From: Novosphingobium aureum
GTDB lineage: Bacteria; Pseudomonadota; Alphaproteobacteria; Sphingomonadales; Sphingomonadaceae
Direction: 5' to 3'
NCBI RefSeq assembly: GCF_015865035.1
Contig: NZ_JADZGI010000001.1
Location: forward strand, 1-64,000
Length of the DNA: 64,000 nucleotides
Position numbers and translations under genes: made by a program. The notes beneath the pieces are model-generated. The model searched no databases. It was not told the DNA's origin and was given only the letters and a program-made list of their open reading frames with translations. Positions 35,943 through 44,554 of the stretch are shown piece after piece; the stretch's first letter is position 1, and every line of letters starts with the position of its first letter.

Positions 35943-37466
35943 ATGGCAGAAATGGTGACCATCCGCGAAGACGACCTGATCGAAAGTGTCGCCGACGCCC
36001 TCCAGTATATCAGCTACTACCACCCGATGGACTACATCCGCGCGCTGGGCGAGGCCTACGAGGCCGAGCAGGGCCCCGCCGCGAAGGACGCCATCGCGCA
36101 GATCCTCACCAATTCGCGCATGTGCGCCGAGGGCCACCGCCCGATCTGCCAGGACACCGGCATCGTCAACGTGTTCGTCGAGTGGGGCCAGAACTGCCGC
36201 CTCGAGAGCGACCGCTCCTTGCAGGAAGTGGTCGATGAGGGCGTACGCCGCGCTTACGGCAACAAGGAAAACAAGCTGCGCGCCTCGGTGCTGGCCGATC
36301 CTGCCTTCACCCGCCGCAACACCAAGGACAACACGCCTTCGGTGCTCTCGGTCTCGATGGTCCCGGGCGACAAGGTCTCGGTCGACGTCGCGGCCAAGGG
36401 CGGCGGTTCGGAAGCCAAGTCCAAGTTCAAGATGATGAACCCGAGCGACAACATCGTCGACTGGGTGCTCGAGATGATCCCGCAGATGGGCGCGGGCTGG
36501 TGTCCGCCGGGCATGCTGGGCATCGGCATCGGCGGCACGGCCGAGCACTGCGTCAAGCTCGCCAAGCAGAGCCTGATGGACCCGATCGACATGGGCCAGC
36601 TCAAGGCGCGCGGCCCGCAGAACGACATCGAGGCGCTGCGCATCGAAATCTTCGACAAGGTCAACGCAATGGGTATCGGCGCGCAGGGCCTCGGCGGCCT
36701 CGCCACCATCCTCGACGTCAAGATTCTCGACTGGCCGTGCCACGCGGCGAACAAGCCCGTCGCGATGATCCCCAACTGCGCCGCGACCCGCCACGCGCAC
36801 TTCACGCTCGACGGTTCGGGGCCCAAGTACCTCGAGAAGCCCAACCTCGCCGACTGGCCCAAGGTCGAGTGGAAGCCGAGCAAGGAAGCCATCCGCGTCG
36901 ATCTCGACACCCTCACCCCCGAGGACGTGAAGAGCTGGAAGCAGGGCGACCGTCTGCTGCTCAACGGCAAGATGCTGACCGGACGCGATGCGGCGCACAA
37001 GCGCATCCAGGACATGCTGGCCAAGGGCGAGGAACTGCCCGTCGATTTCAAGGGCCGCGTGATCTACTACGTCGGCCCGGTCGATCCGGTGCGTGAAGAA
37101 GTCGTCGGCCCGGCTGGCCCGACCACCGCGACGCGCATGGACAAGTTCATGGACACCATGCTCGAGCAGGGCCTGCTCGCCTGCGTCGGCAAGGCCGAGC
37201 GCGGCCCGGCAGCGACCGAATCGATCGCCAAGCACGAATCGTCCTACCTCATGGCAGTGGGCGGCGCTGCCTACCTTGTCAGCCGTGCCATCAAGGAAGC
37301 CAAGGTCGTCGGCTTCGAGGACCTTGGCATGGAAGCGATCTACGAATTCACCGTCGAGGACATGCCGGTGACCGTAGCCGTCGATTCCGAAGGCAAGAAC
37401 GTCCACCAGCTCGCCCCGCTGGTGTGGCGCGAAAAGATCGCCAAGGAAGGCCTGCTCGCCGACTGA
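35943..37466 (+). CDS. fumA: Class I fumarate hydratase (iron-sulfur)
   Basis: This TCA-cycle enzyme converts fumarate to malate with a 4Fe-4S cluster. The 507-residue protein shows the class I signature residues: RPICQDTGIVNVFVEWG near residue 85, GGSEAKSKFKMMNPSD, GWCPPGMLGIGIGG, and IPNCAATRHAHF. Three conserved cysteines (in PICQ, GWCPP and PNCAA) would hold the cluster. The C-terminal beta domain (GRVIYYVGPVDP) is present. An in-frame extension of 35 codons is rejected in favour of MAEMVTIRED, which has GGGAG upstream. It ends at a strong terminator. Confidence 0.95.
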   Translation: MAEMVTIREDDLIESVADALQYISYYHPMDYIRALGEAYEAEQGPAAKDAIAQILTNSRMCAEGHRPICQDTGIVNVFVEWGQNCRLESDRSLQEVVDEGVRRAYGNKENKLRASVLADPAFTRRNTKDNTPSVLSVSMVPGDKVSVDVAAKGGGSEAKSKFKMMNPSDNIVDWVLEMIPQMGAGWCPPGMLGIGIGGTAEHCVKLAKQSLMDPIDMGQLKARGPQNDIEALRIEIFDKVNAMGIGAQGLGGLATILDVKILDWPCHAANKPVAMIPNCAATRHAHFTLDGSGPKYLEKPNLADWPKVEWKPSKEAIRVDLDTLTPEDVKSWKQGDRLLLNGKMLTGRDAAHKRIQDMLAKGEELPVDFKGRVIYYVGPVDPVREEVVGPAGPTTATRMDKFMDTMLEQGLLACVGKAERGPAATESIAKHESSYLMAVGGAAYLVSRAIKEAKVVGFEDLGMEAIYEFTVEDMPVTVAVDSEGKNVHQLAPLVWREKIAKEGLLAD

Positions 37467-37492
37467 GCCGCCTTGCGACAAGGCTGATCGCG

Positions 37493-37533
37493 AAGGGGGC
37501 GGTGCAGGCGAAGGCCGGCACCGCCCCCTTTCT
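37493..37533 (+). terminator. Intrinsic terminator after fumarase
   Basis: A 13-bp stem (AAGGGGGCGGTGC at 37493-37505 with its exact complement at 37518-37530) encloses a 12-nt loop and is followed by TTTCT. It lies 26 bp after the fumarase stop. Confidence 0.75.
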
Positions 37534-37651
37534 CGTACCGCTCGCCTTTTTCCCTGCGATCGCACGCATCTGGCCCGCTCGACGAATGACACACCCCGCC
37601 CGACCGGGGCTCTGGCGCACCAGCGCGTTTTGACGCTATGCATCGGCCTGC

Positions 37652-39010
37652 ATGGCCAGCCTTACCGAAAACCCAAGGGTCCCCGCGCGCATGGTGCTGC
37701 TCTCGCTGGCGGCGCTGTGGGCATGCTATTTCATCGTCGCAACCTTGCGCGGCGCCTTCTGGGGGCTCGAGTTCGCCTGGCCGATGATCTCGCGCCGGCT
37801 GACGATCTGCCTGCTCTCGATGATGGTCATGGCCGCAGTCTGGCCATTGATGCAGATGCTCGACCGCAAGTCGAACGGCGTTCGCCTTGCCATCGTCCTG
37901 GTCGGCGCCCTGCCTCTGGCGATGGTGCTGAGCATGATCAACACCATGGTCTTCTCCGACATCGGCATCGCCATGAAGGCCAGCCGAAAGTCGGCGGGCG
38001 AGGGCCGCGCGCAGCAGGAGGCAGGCACCGTGCGTATCATGCAGGACGAGGCCGGCAACATCCTTGTCGACCTGCCCGATTCCGACCGCAACATCGCGCC
38101 CGTGGTCCCCGCCCCGCCGCGAGCCACCCGCGATGATGCCAGTGAGCCGGGAAGCGACGAGACTTCGGCGCCCGAGCCGCCCGCCCCTCCGGCAACAAGC
38201 GCTACGACCACCTCAACGGACCGCTCGGGGATCACGATCCGCTCGAGCGGCGCAGACGGCAACAAGATGTTCGGACGCTGGGCGGCGATGGCCGACACCA
38301 CTTTCGGGCGCTATTTCCTCGTGCTCGCCTGGGCCGCGGTCTACTTCGCGCTCGCCAAGGCCGAGGAAGCGCGCGCAGCCGAACGGCGCGAAAGCGAATA
38401 TCGCCGCGCCGCCGAGGCCGCCGAACTGCGCTCGCTGCGCTACCAGGTCAATCCGCACTTCCTGTTCAACACGCTCAACTCGCTCTCCGCGCTGGTCATG
38501 ACCGGCAAGCAGGAAGCGGCGGAAACGATGATCCAGACACTCTCGAACTTCTACCGCCGAACGCTCTCGGGCGACCCGACCAACGACATGCCGCTGCTCG
38601 ACGAGGTGGCGATGCAGGAGCTGTATCTCTCGATCGAGGCGGTGCGCTTCCCCAATCGATTGCAGACCAAAATCGACATTGACGATGACGTCTCCGATGC
38701 GATGGTGCCGGGCATGATCTTGCAGCCCCTCGTCGAGAACTCGGTCAAGTATGCCGTTGCCGTCACGCAGCGGCCCGTGACCATCGAACTGACCGCAAGG
38801 CGCGAGGACGACATGCTCCTCGTCACCGTCAGCGACGATGGACCGGGCGTTCCCGCCAACAAGGCGGATGGCTGCGGCATCGGCCTTGGCAACGTGCGCG
38901 ACCGCTTGCGGGCACGGTATGGCGACCGCGCCGAACTGGGCTTCGGCGAACGTCCCGATGGCGGTTTCGCGACGGTTCTGCGCATGCCGCTGGAGACGGC
39001 GCGTGGCTGA
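37652..39010 (+). CDS. LytS/YehU-type sensor histidine kinase
   Basis: This membrane sensor kinase is paired with the LytTR regulator that follows. The 452-residue protein has three N-terminal helices. An unusual polar insert of about 110 residues (residues 105-210, rich in P, E, S and T) comes next, then another helix. The kinase core has the phosphorylated histidine in YQVNPHFLFNTLNSL near residue 268, N-box LQPLVENSVKYA, and GPGVP and GIGLGNVRDRL. The His_kinase family normally has six close helices, so the insert may be a loop that senses something. Its last 8 bp overlap the regulator gene. Confidence 0.87.
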   Translation: MASLTENPRVPARMVLLSLAALWACYFIVATLRGAFWGLEFAWPMISRRLTICLLSMMVMAAVWPLMQMLDRKSNGVRLAIVLVGALPLAMVLSMINTMVFSDIGIAMKASRKSAGEGRAQQEAGTVRIMQDEAGNILVDLPDSDRNIAPVVPAPPRATRDDASEPGSDETSAPEPPAPPATSATTTSTDRSGITIRSSGADGNKMFGRWAAMADTTFGRYFLVLAWAAVYFALAKAEEARAAERRESEYRRAAEAAELRSLRYQVNPHFLFNTLNSLSALVMTGKQEAAETMIQTLSNFYRRTLSGDPTNDMPLLDEVAMQELYLSIEAVRFPNRLQTKIDIDDDVSDAMVPGMILQPLVENSVKYAVAVTQRPVTIELTARREDDMLLVTVSDDGPGVPANKADGCGIGLGNVRDRLRARYGDRAELGFGERPDGGFATVLRMPLETARG

Positions 39011-39758
39011 AGCGACCAATGCCGAGGACAAGTCCGGCGCGCCGCTGCGCACGCTGATCGTCGATGACGAACCGCTCGCGGTCGAACGCATGCAGGTGAT
39101 CTGCTCGCGCATCGAGGCGGTTTCGGTGGTCGGTACCGCAAGCGACGGCGAAGCGGCGCTGAGGCTCAGCGAGGCGCTGGCGCCCGACCTGCTGCTGCTC
39201 GATCTCACCATGCCCGAGACCGACGGCCTGACCGTCGCGCGGCGACTTGCCGGCAGGGCCAACCCGCCGGCGGTGATCTTCGTCACTGCCCATGACGAAT
39301 TCGCGGTCGAGGCCTTCGATCTCGACGCGATCGACTACGTGCTCAAGCCGGTCTCGCCCGACCGCCTCGAACGCGCCATCGGGCGCGTCGTCGCCCGGCG
39401 CGGCGAACGCAGCGCCAGCCCGAGCGAATGGCTCGAGGAATTCTGGGTCCCGCACCGCTCCGAGCTGGTGCGCGTGCCCGCGAGCGAGGTCAGCCGGATC
39501 GACGCCGAGCGCGACTACGTGCGCCTGCACGTCGGCTCGCAGAGCTACCTCTTGCTGCAGACCATCAGCTCCCTTCAGGAAAAGCTCGATCCCGAGCAGT
39601 TCATCCGTATCCACCGCAGCCACATCCTGCGCCGCGACCACGTGACCGGCCTCAAGCATGAGGGACTGGGCGTGTGGTCGATCGAGACCAGCGAGGGCGA
39701 GGCGCTGCGCATCGGGCGCACTTATCTGCCTGCGGTCAAGAAGATGGCGGGACGCTGA
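39003..39758 (+). CDS. LytTR-family response regulator
   Basis: This 251-residue regulator has a receiver domain (residues 15-130: LIVDDEPLAVERM, phospho-accepting D in LLLLDLTMPETDG, switch lysine in VLKPV). A LytTR DNA-binding domain follows (about 155-250: VPASEVSRIDAERDYVRLH, FIRIHRSHILRRDHV). The start is GTG, eight bases inside the kinase gene, with GGAG seven bases upstream. It is co-translated with the kinase. Targets are unknown; a pair of ACNAACGAC repeats at 40.4 kb is one candidate. Confidence 0.88.
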   Translation: MAEATNAEDKSGAPLRTLIVDDEPLAVERMQVICSRIEAVSVVGTASDGEAALRLSEALAPDLLLLDLTMPETDGLTVARRLAGRANPPAVIFVTAHDEFAVEAFDLDAIDYVLKPVSPDRLERAIGRVVARRGERSASPSEWLEEFWVPHRSELVRVPASEVSRIDAERDYVRLHVGSQSYLLLQTISSLQEKLDPEQFIRIHRSHILRRDHVTGLKHEGLGVWSIETSEGEALRIGRTYLPAVKKMAGR

Positions 39759-39837
39759 TCTCCCGACACTGCGCTACTGCTGTGCTAGCGGATGGCGAGG
39801 TGTCTCGCTGCCATCGCGCGTGCACACGCAAAAAGAT

Positions 39838-39874
39838 GGGCGGAGTGCCGAAACACTCCGCCCAGTCTGTTTTT
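39838..39874 (+). terminator. Intrinsic terminator after LytTR regulator
   Basis: A perfect 10-bp stem (GGGCGGAGTG / CACTCCGCCC) with a CCGAAA loop is followed by AGTCTGTTTTT. It lies 80 bp after the regulator's stop and before the convergent UrcA gene. Confidence 0.85.
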
Positions 39875-39915
39875 CCGGGTTATTTTTTAGGGACCTGGTG
39901 ATTGGCGCCCCAGGG

Positions 39916-40239
39916 TCAGCCGCCAAGGCGGCTGTACTGTTCGGCATTCTCGATCACGACTGCCATCTGGCCCTGCGCCTTCTCGGTGGCATTGCGATAG
40001 CAGGTGCGCGAGGACGTCGCGGGGATCAGCGAATTGGGGCCGTGCTCGTCCATCTTGCAGACCTTGCGAGCGGCCTTGACGAGGCGGCGTTCGAGGGTCT
40101 TCTGGCCATCGGCGGTGGTGAGATCGAGGTCGGTATAATCGACCAGCATCTTTTCCTGGGCCTGGGCCGGGGCAGCGATGCCGGCGGTGGCGATGAGGCC
40201 GAACATGGCGGCGGCGAGCGGTGCGGTCTTCTTGAACAT
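39916..40239 (-). CDS. UrcA-family exported protein
   Basis: This 107-residue protein has a signal peptide (MFKKTAPLAAAMFGLIATAGIAAPAQA). A mature part of about 78 residues follows with two cysteines (VCKMDEHG, RTCYRNATEKA) that fit the UrcA family pattern and probably form a disulfide. The family is common in sphingomonads and related bacteria with no known function; I call it from the YTDLDLTTADGQKTLERRLVKAARKVC layout (in part). An AGGAGG ribosome site lies upstream. It is convergent with the LytTR regulator. Confidence 0.82.
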   Translation of the reverse strand: MFKKTAPLAAAMFGLIATAGIAAPAQAQEKMLVDYTDLDLTTADGQKTLERRLVKAARKVCKMDEHGPNSLIPATSSRTCYRNATEKAQGQMAVVIENAEQYSRLGG

Positions 40240-40384
40240 CGTGGCTTCCTCCTAGTGGTGAGCCTGGTCGGTGTTCCTGGGGGGGTGACCGGCTCGATGA
40301 GTCTTTCCTGCCCCCGAATCCGGATCGCTTCACCCCGGTCTCGATTTCACGTCACAAGCCATCGACGAAAGGGTCACGTCGCTG

Positions 40385-40413
40385 ACGAACGACATTTGTA
40401 GTCGACCAACGAC
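40385..40413. promoter_or_regulatory. Direct repeats ACNAACGAC, possible LytTR site
   Basis: The nonamer ACGAACGAC at 40385-40393 and ACCAACGAC at 40405-40413 lie 20 bp apart, about two helical turns. LytTR regulators bind pairs of such short direct repeats on one helix face. The element sits in the gap between the UrcA gene and a small membrane-protein gene. The match to the LytTR consensus is only partial, so this is tentative. Confidence 0.3.
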
Positions 40414-40521
40414 TTCTGCAAACTCCGCAGAAACCCGTGACTCTTTTGTGACCCTCGACTTGATTGACCCTAGCGATTCGAGTGACTGGTCTGTCCGTGA
40501 CGCCAACGCTATGGTGCAGGT

Positions 40522-40794
40522 GTGATCATAGGACTTCTCGTCATCTTCTGCTTGGGCGTGCTCAACTTCGCAGCACACAAGGCCGTGCTTGAAAGCGGCC
40601 ACCCCATGCTTGGTCAGGTGCCCTGGCTTTTCCAGCCGTTGGGGGGACGACTCAGCCTGATCGTCGAGTTCGTGATGTTGCTGGGCGCGATGATCATGGT
40701 CGTTTCCGGCTCGTTCGGTTGGGCCATGCTCTACCTCGTCTACTCGCTGATGAACGGGCTCGCTGCCTGGCTGATCTTCTCGGGCCGGGTCTGA
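40522..40794 (+). CDS. Small membrane protein, unknown function
   Basis: This 90-residue protein has hydrophobic stretches at about residues 2-18 and 45-85 with polar residues between (FAAHKAVLESGHPML). It starts with GTG and has a poor ribosome site, so the start is doubtful. It precedes the diacylglycerol kinase-like gene by 46 bp in the same direction. I do not recognise the family. Confidence 0.6.
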   Translation: MIIGLLVIFCLGVLNFAAHKAVLESGHPMLGQVPWLFQPLGGRLSLIVEFVMLLGAMIMVVSGSFGWAMLYLVYSLMNGLAAWLIFSGRV

Positions 40795-40840
40795 CGAGGA
40801 AGGACGGGAACCGAGCCGCCTGCCCCCGGTTTTTCCGGAC

Positions 40841-41761
40841 ATGGAACAGGCAGACAAGCAAGAGGCGCAGTCTGGCGACGCGCCATCGCGGGCCGGGCGC
40901 CCTTCCCTCCAGCTCGCCGGTGCGCGCGCTGTCCTCGTGTGCAACGCTGCGAGCGGGAGCAACGACGAACGCTCGCAGGCGCAAGTGCGCCAAGGTCTGG
41001 AGGACGCCGGTCTGGTCCTCGTGCGAACCGGACTCTTCCCCGACCAGGACGTGCCGACGGCGGCCGAACTGGAGCGCGAGAACGTGAGCCTTGTCGTTAC
41101 CTTCGGCGGCGATGGCACGACCCATGCGGTCGTGACCGGGCTCTACGGCTGGGACGGAGCGATCCTGGTCCTGCCCGGCGGAACCATGAACCTGCTGTCC
41201 AAGCGCCTGCACGGCGACGTGCCTGCCACCGACATCATCGCGCGGGTCGCCCATGGCGATGGCCGATGCGTACGCACGCCTGTCGCGCGCTCGCGTCACG
41301 GCGAGGCCCTGACCGGAATCCTCGCGGGGCCCGGCACCGTATGGAACGAGGTACGCGAGGCGATGCGCGCGATCGACGTGGTCGAATTCGTCGCCTCCAC
41401 GCGCCAGGCGATCAGCTATTCCACCAATGGTCCCAAGGTCGTTTGCGCCGAGGTCGACTGCGGACGCGAGGAAGGCTATGCCGCGATCACCGTGAACCCG
41501 CATGACCATGACCTCGTCGCGAGAGGCTACTATGCCGAATCGCTGGCCGACTTCGCCGGACAGGGCATTGCCCTGCTCAACCGCGATTTCCGCGAGGGTC
41601 CGCACGATGCGCTGGGCCACCACCGCCGCATCCGGCTGGTGTGCCCGGCGGGCGAGCCGATGGGCCTGCTGATCGACGGTGAACCGTTCGATGGCGAAGC
41701 GGAAGAAGTCTTCCACATCGCCCGCTGCGAGGTCGATCTCGTCTCGACCAGCGTAACCTAG
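40841..41761 (+). CDS. Diacylglycerol/lipid kinase-like protein (DAGK catalytic domain)
   Basis: This 306-residue protein resembles YegS/BmrU-type lipid kinases. It has VLVCNAASGS at the nucleotide-binding start, the GGDGT motif in VVTFGGDGTTHAV, and a substrate-side LPGGTMNLLSKRL. The first 30 residues are polar. The phosphorylated lipid could be diacylglycerol or a sphingolipid base; sphingomonads make sphingolipids, but nothing here decides. It is followed 30 bp later by a metallophosphoesterase in the same direction, so the two may act together. Confidence 0.82.
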   Translation: MEQADKQEAQSGDAPSRAGRPSLQLAGARAVLVCNAASGSNDERSQAQVRQGLEDAGLVLVRTGLFPDQDVPTAAELERENVSLVVTFGGDGTTHAVVTGLYGWDGAILVLPGGTMNLLSKRLHGDVPATDIIARVAHGDGRCVRTPVARSRHGEALTGILAGPGTVWNEVREAMRAIDVVEFVASTRQAISYSTNGPKVVCAEVDCGREEGYAAITVNPHDHDLVARGYYAESLADFAGQGIALLNRDFREGPHDALGHHRRIRLVCPAGEPMGLLIDGEPFDGEAEEVFHIARCEVDLVSTSVT

Positions 41762-41791
41762 CCTAGACGCTGCAAGACCAAGGTAGCCTGC

Positions 41792-42658
41792 ATGGATGAC
41801 CGTACGCTCAAGCTGTTCCACCTGAGCGACATTCACTTCGGACTGGAAGACCGGCGCGCGCTCGCCTGGGTCGAGGAGTGCATCGCGCGCGAGAAGCCCG
41901 ATGCGGTCGCGATCACCGGCGACCTGACGATGCGCGCGCGCCACGGCGAATTCGATGCCGCCTGTGCGTGGATCCGCGCGCTCGACGTGCCGGTCACGGT
42001 CGAGATCGGCAATCACGACATTCCCTACTTCAACCTGTTTGAGCGCTTCTTCCAGCCTTATCGCCGCTTCCACGCGATCGAGGATCTGATCGAGGCCGAA
42101 CTCGACCTGCCACGCCTCGCGATCATCCCGCTCAAGACCACGACCCGCGCGCAGTGGCAGCGCTTTCCCTGGTCGAACGGCTGGGTCACGCAGGGTGCGC
42201 TCGACGAGACGCTGGCCGCGATCGATGCCCAGCCTGCGGGCACGCGCATCCTCGTCGCCGCGCACCATCCGCTGACCGAGCGGCGCGAGCGCGACAACAA
42301 GCTGCTCACGATCAACGGTACGAAGACGATGGCCGCGCTCGCCGGTCGCGGGATCGATGCGATCCTCTCGGGCCATATCCACGATCCCTTCGACATGACC
42401 GTCACCACGAGCGGCGGACCCTTGCGCATGATCGGGGCGGGCACCTTGTCGCACCGCCTGCGCTCGACCCCGCCCAGCTTCAACGAGATCGTCATCGAGG
42501 GCGACGAGATCCGCGTCAACGCACGCAACCTCGAGGACGTGGCGACCACCGACATGCTGATAAAGGAAGTGCCGGAGAACGCGCTTCCCCCGCGCGCGCC
42601 CGGCGACCCGGTGGCGCCCGTAGGCGCGGTGCCGGCGATCGATCCGCCGGTCAGCTGA
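41792..42658 (+). CDS. Calcineurin-like metallophosphoesterase
   Basis: This 288-residue hydrolase has the full set of metal-binding motifs: FHLSDIHFG (D-x-H), AITGDLTMR (GD), IGNHDIPYF (GNHD), VAAHHPL, and GHIHDP (GH-x-H). It probably acts on a phosphodiester or phosphomonoester with two metals. The C-terminal tail is proline-rich. It is co-directional with the lipid-kinase-like gene and ends just before a shared terminator. Substrate unknown. Confidence 0.88.
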   Translation: MDDRTLKLFHLSDIHFGLEDRRALAWVEECIAREKPDAVAITGDLTMRARHGEFDAACAWIRALDVPVTVEIGNHDIPYFNLFERFFQPYRRFHAIEDLIEAELDLPRLAIIPLKTTTRAQWQRFPWSNGWVTQGALDETLAAIDAQPAGTRILVAAHHPLTERRERDNKLLTINGTKTMAALAGRGIDAILSGHIHDPFDMTVTTSGGPLRMIGAGTLSHRLRSTPPSFNEIVIEGDEIRVNARNLEDVATTDMLIKEVPENALPPRAPGDPVAPVGAVPAIDPPVS

Positions 42659-42687
42659 CGCCGCCAGAGGCTGCCACCCAGAACAGG

Positions 42688-42724
42688 AAAGGCCGCAGCT
42701 CCGTTCGGGAGCTGCGGCCTTTCA
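42688..42724. terminator. Bidirectional intrinsic terminator
   Basis: A perfect 15-bp stem (42688-42702 with 42708-42722) closes a 5-nt loop GTTCG, with AAA at one base and TTT at the other. It lies between the convergent phosphoesterase and DUF2807 genes and could end both transcripts. Confidence 0.85.
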
Positions 42725-42753
42725 TTTCATAAACGCACCTTTGGGTGCGAGCA

Positions 42754-43506
42754 TCACATCTTGACGCTGGCGGCGCTCGCATCGCCCTCGGAATAGTCGT
42801 GCTTGACCGAGCCGATGCCGTTGATCTCGCTGCGCAGGATCTCGGGCTTGCGCACCAGCGTGAGGTTGCCCACGCCATTGATCTTGATGTCGGCGAGACG
42901 GCTCGGCCCCATGGTCACGTCGCCCGCGCCATCGACGCGCACCGTGGCATCCTCGCCCACGACCTTGCCAAGGTCGATGTCGCCCGCACCGTTGGCTGTA
43001 ACGAAGACCTTGCGCACCTTGCCCTCGGCCTCGAGGTCGATCGCGCCGTTCGACGTGAGCGTGAACTGCTCCTGGTCGAGACCGACGAGCGTCACGTCTC
43101 CGGGCGCGTCGAGATCGAGGTTGCGGATCTCGGGCGCGGTGATCACTACCTTGAGGCCATGGCGCCAGTGGCCCTGCTTGCCGGTGAGCTTGAGGCGGCC
43201 GTTCTCCCAGGTCAGGCGCTTGAGCACCTGTGCGGGACCCTTGACCGTCATCCCGGCCTTTTCGCCGCGGGTAAAGCTGAGGTCGACAGGCACTTCCATG
43301 GCGATGTGCGAGCCCGAGGCGAGCGCGAAGGCACGGGTCTCGATGGGGCCGAGATCCTCGTCCTCATCACCGATATCCCAGTGCCAGCCGTCGTTTTGCG
43401 TGAATTCGCGGCGGAAGTCCTCGCCACCGACGACCCAGGCCCCGGTGAAGGCGACGACCGAGAGGATCGCGGCGCTGGCGAAGACAATGAGCAGTTTCCT
43501 GAACAT
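42754..43506 (-). CDS. Exported DUF2807 (GIN-domain) protein
   Basis: This 250-residue protein has an N-terminal hydrophobic helix (KLLIVFASAAILSVVAFTGAWVVGG). The rest is a beta-repeat domain of the auto-transporter-adhesin head GIN type (ITAPEIRNLDLDAPGDVTL, GAIDLEAEGKV, VTANGAGDIDLGK, VRVDGAGDVTMG). The function of this domain is unknown; it is often found with a DUF1700 membrane protein and a PadR regulator, as here. AGGAG precedes the ATG. It is the last gene of the PadR operon. Confidence 0.85.
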   Translation of the reverse strand: MFRKLLIVFASAAILSVVAFTGAWVVGGEDFRREFTQNDGWHWDIGDEDEDLGPIETRAFALASGSHIAMEVPVDLSFTRGEKAGMTVKGPAQVLKRLTWENGRLKLTGKQGHWRHGLKVVITAPEIRNLDLDAPGDVTLVGLDQEQFTLTSNGAIDLEAEGKVRKVFVTANGAGDIDLGKVVGEDATVRVDGAGDVTMGPSRLADIKINGVGNLTLVRKPEILRSEINGIGSVKHDYSEGDASAASVKM

Positions 43507-43530
43507 CTTGATATCTCCTGGTTTTCAGGG

Positions 43531-44097
43531 TCAGTCGTCGGACTGGATGGCGGGCTCGAGCACCTTGTAGTGCAGCCGCCCGAACCACATGAGGGCGTTG
43601 ATGATCCAGATGCTGACGATGGTCAGCAGCGCGGCACCGGCGATCGAGCCGGCCATGATGCCAAGCCCTGCCAGCAACGCCACCGCCCAGCCGCCGGGAA
43701 AGCCCCCGAAGGGTCCGACGATCAGCACGAAGCCGCCCGAGATGAACAGTGCGAGCACCGCCACGAAAAGCGCGGCGACGGTACCGAGCACCGCCAGTAC
43801 GATCGGCAGCAGGATCAGGATGTCGATAGAGGCGAGGCCGACGAAGGCGATGATCGCGGCCATTGCCGAACGCGGCGAGCGGTCGCTCTGCCAGTTGCGC
43901 TGGCCGAACTCGAAGCGCAGTTCGCGTGCCAACCGGGCCGGGTCGCCGAGCGCTGCGGCAATCTCCGCCTCGCTGCGCCCTTCGGCCATGCCGGCGGTGA
44001 AGTGCTCGCCGTAATCGGCAAGGATGTCGTCGACGTCCTCGCGCGGGAGGCCCTTGAGCCCCGCTTCGAGGCGACGGATGAACTCAAGACGCGTCAT
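43531..44097 (-). CDS. DUF1700 (HAAS-domain) membrane protein
   Basis: This 188-residue protein has an N-terminal helical HAAS region (TRLEFIRRLEAGLKGLPREDVDDILADYGEHF) that resembles the signalling part found beside PadR regulators. It is followed by three or four membrane helices. The start overlaps the PadR gene by 14 bp. In Gram-positive systems HAAS proteins work with PadR repressors and GIN-domain proteins in envelope stress responses. The same role here is an inference from the gene trio. Confidence 0.83.
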   Translation of the reverse strand: MTRLEFIRRLEAGLKGLPREDVDDILADYGEHFTAGMAEGRSEAEIAAALGDPARLARELRFEFGQRNWQSDRSPRSAMAAIIAFVGLASIDILILLPIVLAVLGTVAALFVAVLALFISGGFVLIVGPFGGFPGGWAVALLAGLGIMAGSIAGAALLTIVSIWIINALMWFGRLHYKVLEPAIQSDD

Positions 44098-44461
44098 GGC
44101 TGGATTCCCCTTCCTGCTCGCTCGCGGCAGGCGCCTGCGCACCCTCGCCGTCGATCAATCCGTCGACGGCGGCGGTGAAGCCGCGCCATTCGGCGGTCTG
44201 CTCGGCAAGGCGCGCGCGCCCCTCGTCGGTAATGGAATAGTACTTGCGCGGCGGACCCGAGGGCGATTCCTCGAGATAGGTGGCAACCAGTCCGTCCTTC
44301 TGCATGCGGCGCATGAGCGGGTAGATCGTGCCTTCGCCCATGTCGACCGCATGGGCCATGCGGCTTGCGATCTCGTAGGCGTAGCTGTTGCCGCGCGAGA
44401 GGAGCGCCAGGACACACAGCCCCAACACCCCCTTCTTAAGCTGAACTTCGATTTCGGACAT
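44084..44461 (-). CDS. PadR-family transcriptional regulator
   Basis: This 125-residue winged-helix regulator has LKKGVLGLCVLALLSRGNSYAYEIA, GTIYPLMRRMQKDGLVATYLEE (recognition helix and wing) and YYSITDEGRARL, the standard PadR core. The final 25 residues are polar. It is the first gene of an operon with DUF1700 and DUF2807 genes and has AGGAG at good spacing. Like other PadR proteins it probably represses its own promoter; the phased GGTAC array upstream is the candidate operator. Confidence 0.9.
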   Translation of the reverse strand: MSEIEVQLKKGVLGLCVLALLSRGNSYAYEIASRMAHAVDMGEGTIYPLMRRMQKDGLVATYLEESPSGPPRKYYSITDEGRARLAEQTAEWRGFTAAVDGLIDGEGAQAPAASEQEGESSHDAS

Positions 44462-44498
44462 CGAATCGTCTCCTGCGGATGCAGACTGTATATAGCGA

Positions 44499-44554
44499 GG
44501 TACTGTTTAATGCAAGGTACCTTTCTAAAGTGGGTACAGATTGATCCGATGTAC
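44499..44554. promoter_or_regulatory. Phased GGTAC array upstream of PadR operon
   Basis: GGTAC occurs at 44499, 44516 and 44533, and TGTAC at 44550: four copies exactly 17 bp apart. The middle copy sits in the 10-bp palindrome AAGGTACCTT. The array begins 38 bp before the PadR start and lies in the gap to the divergent sulfatase gene. An operator for PadR is the simplest reading. Confidence 0.45.
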
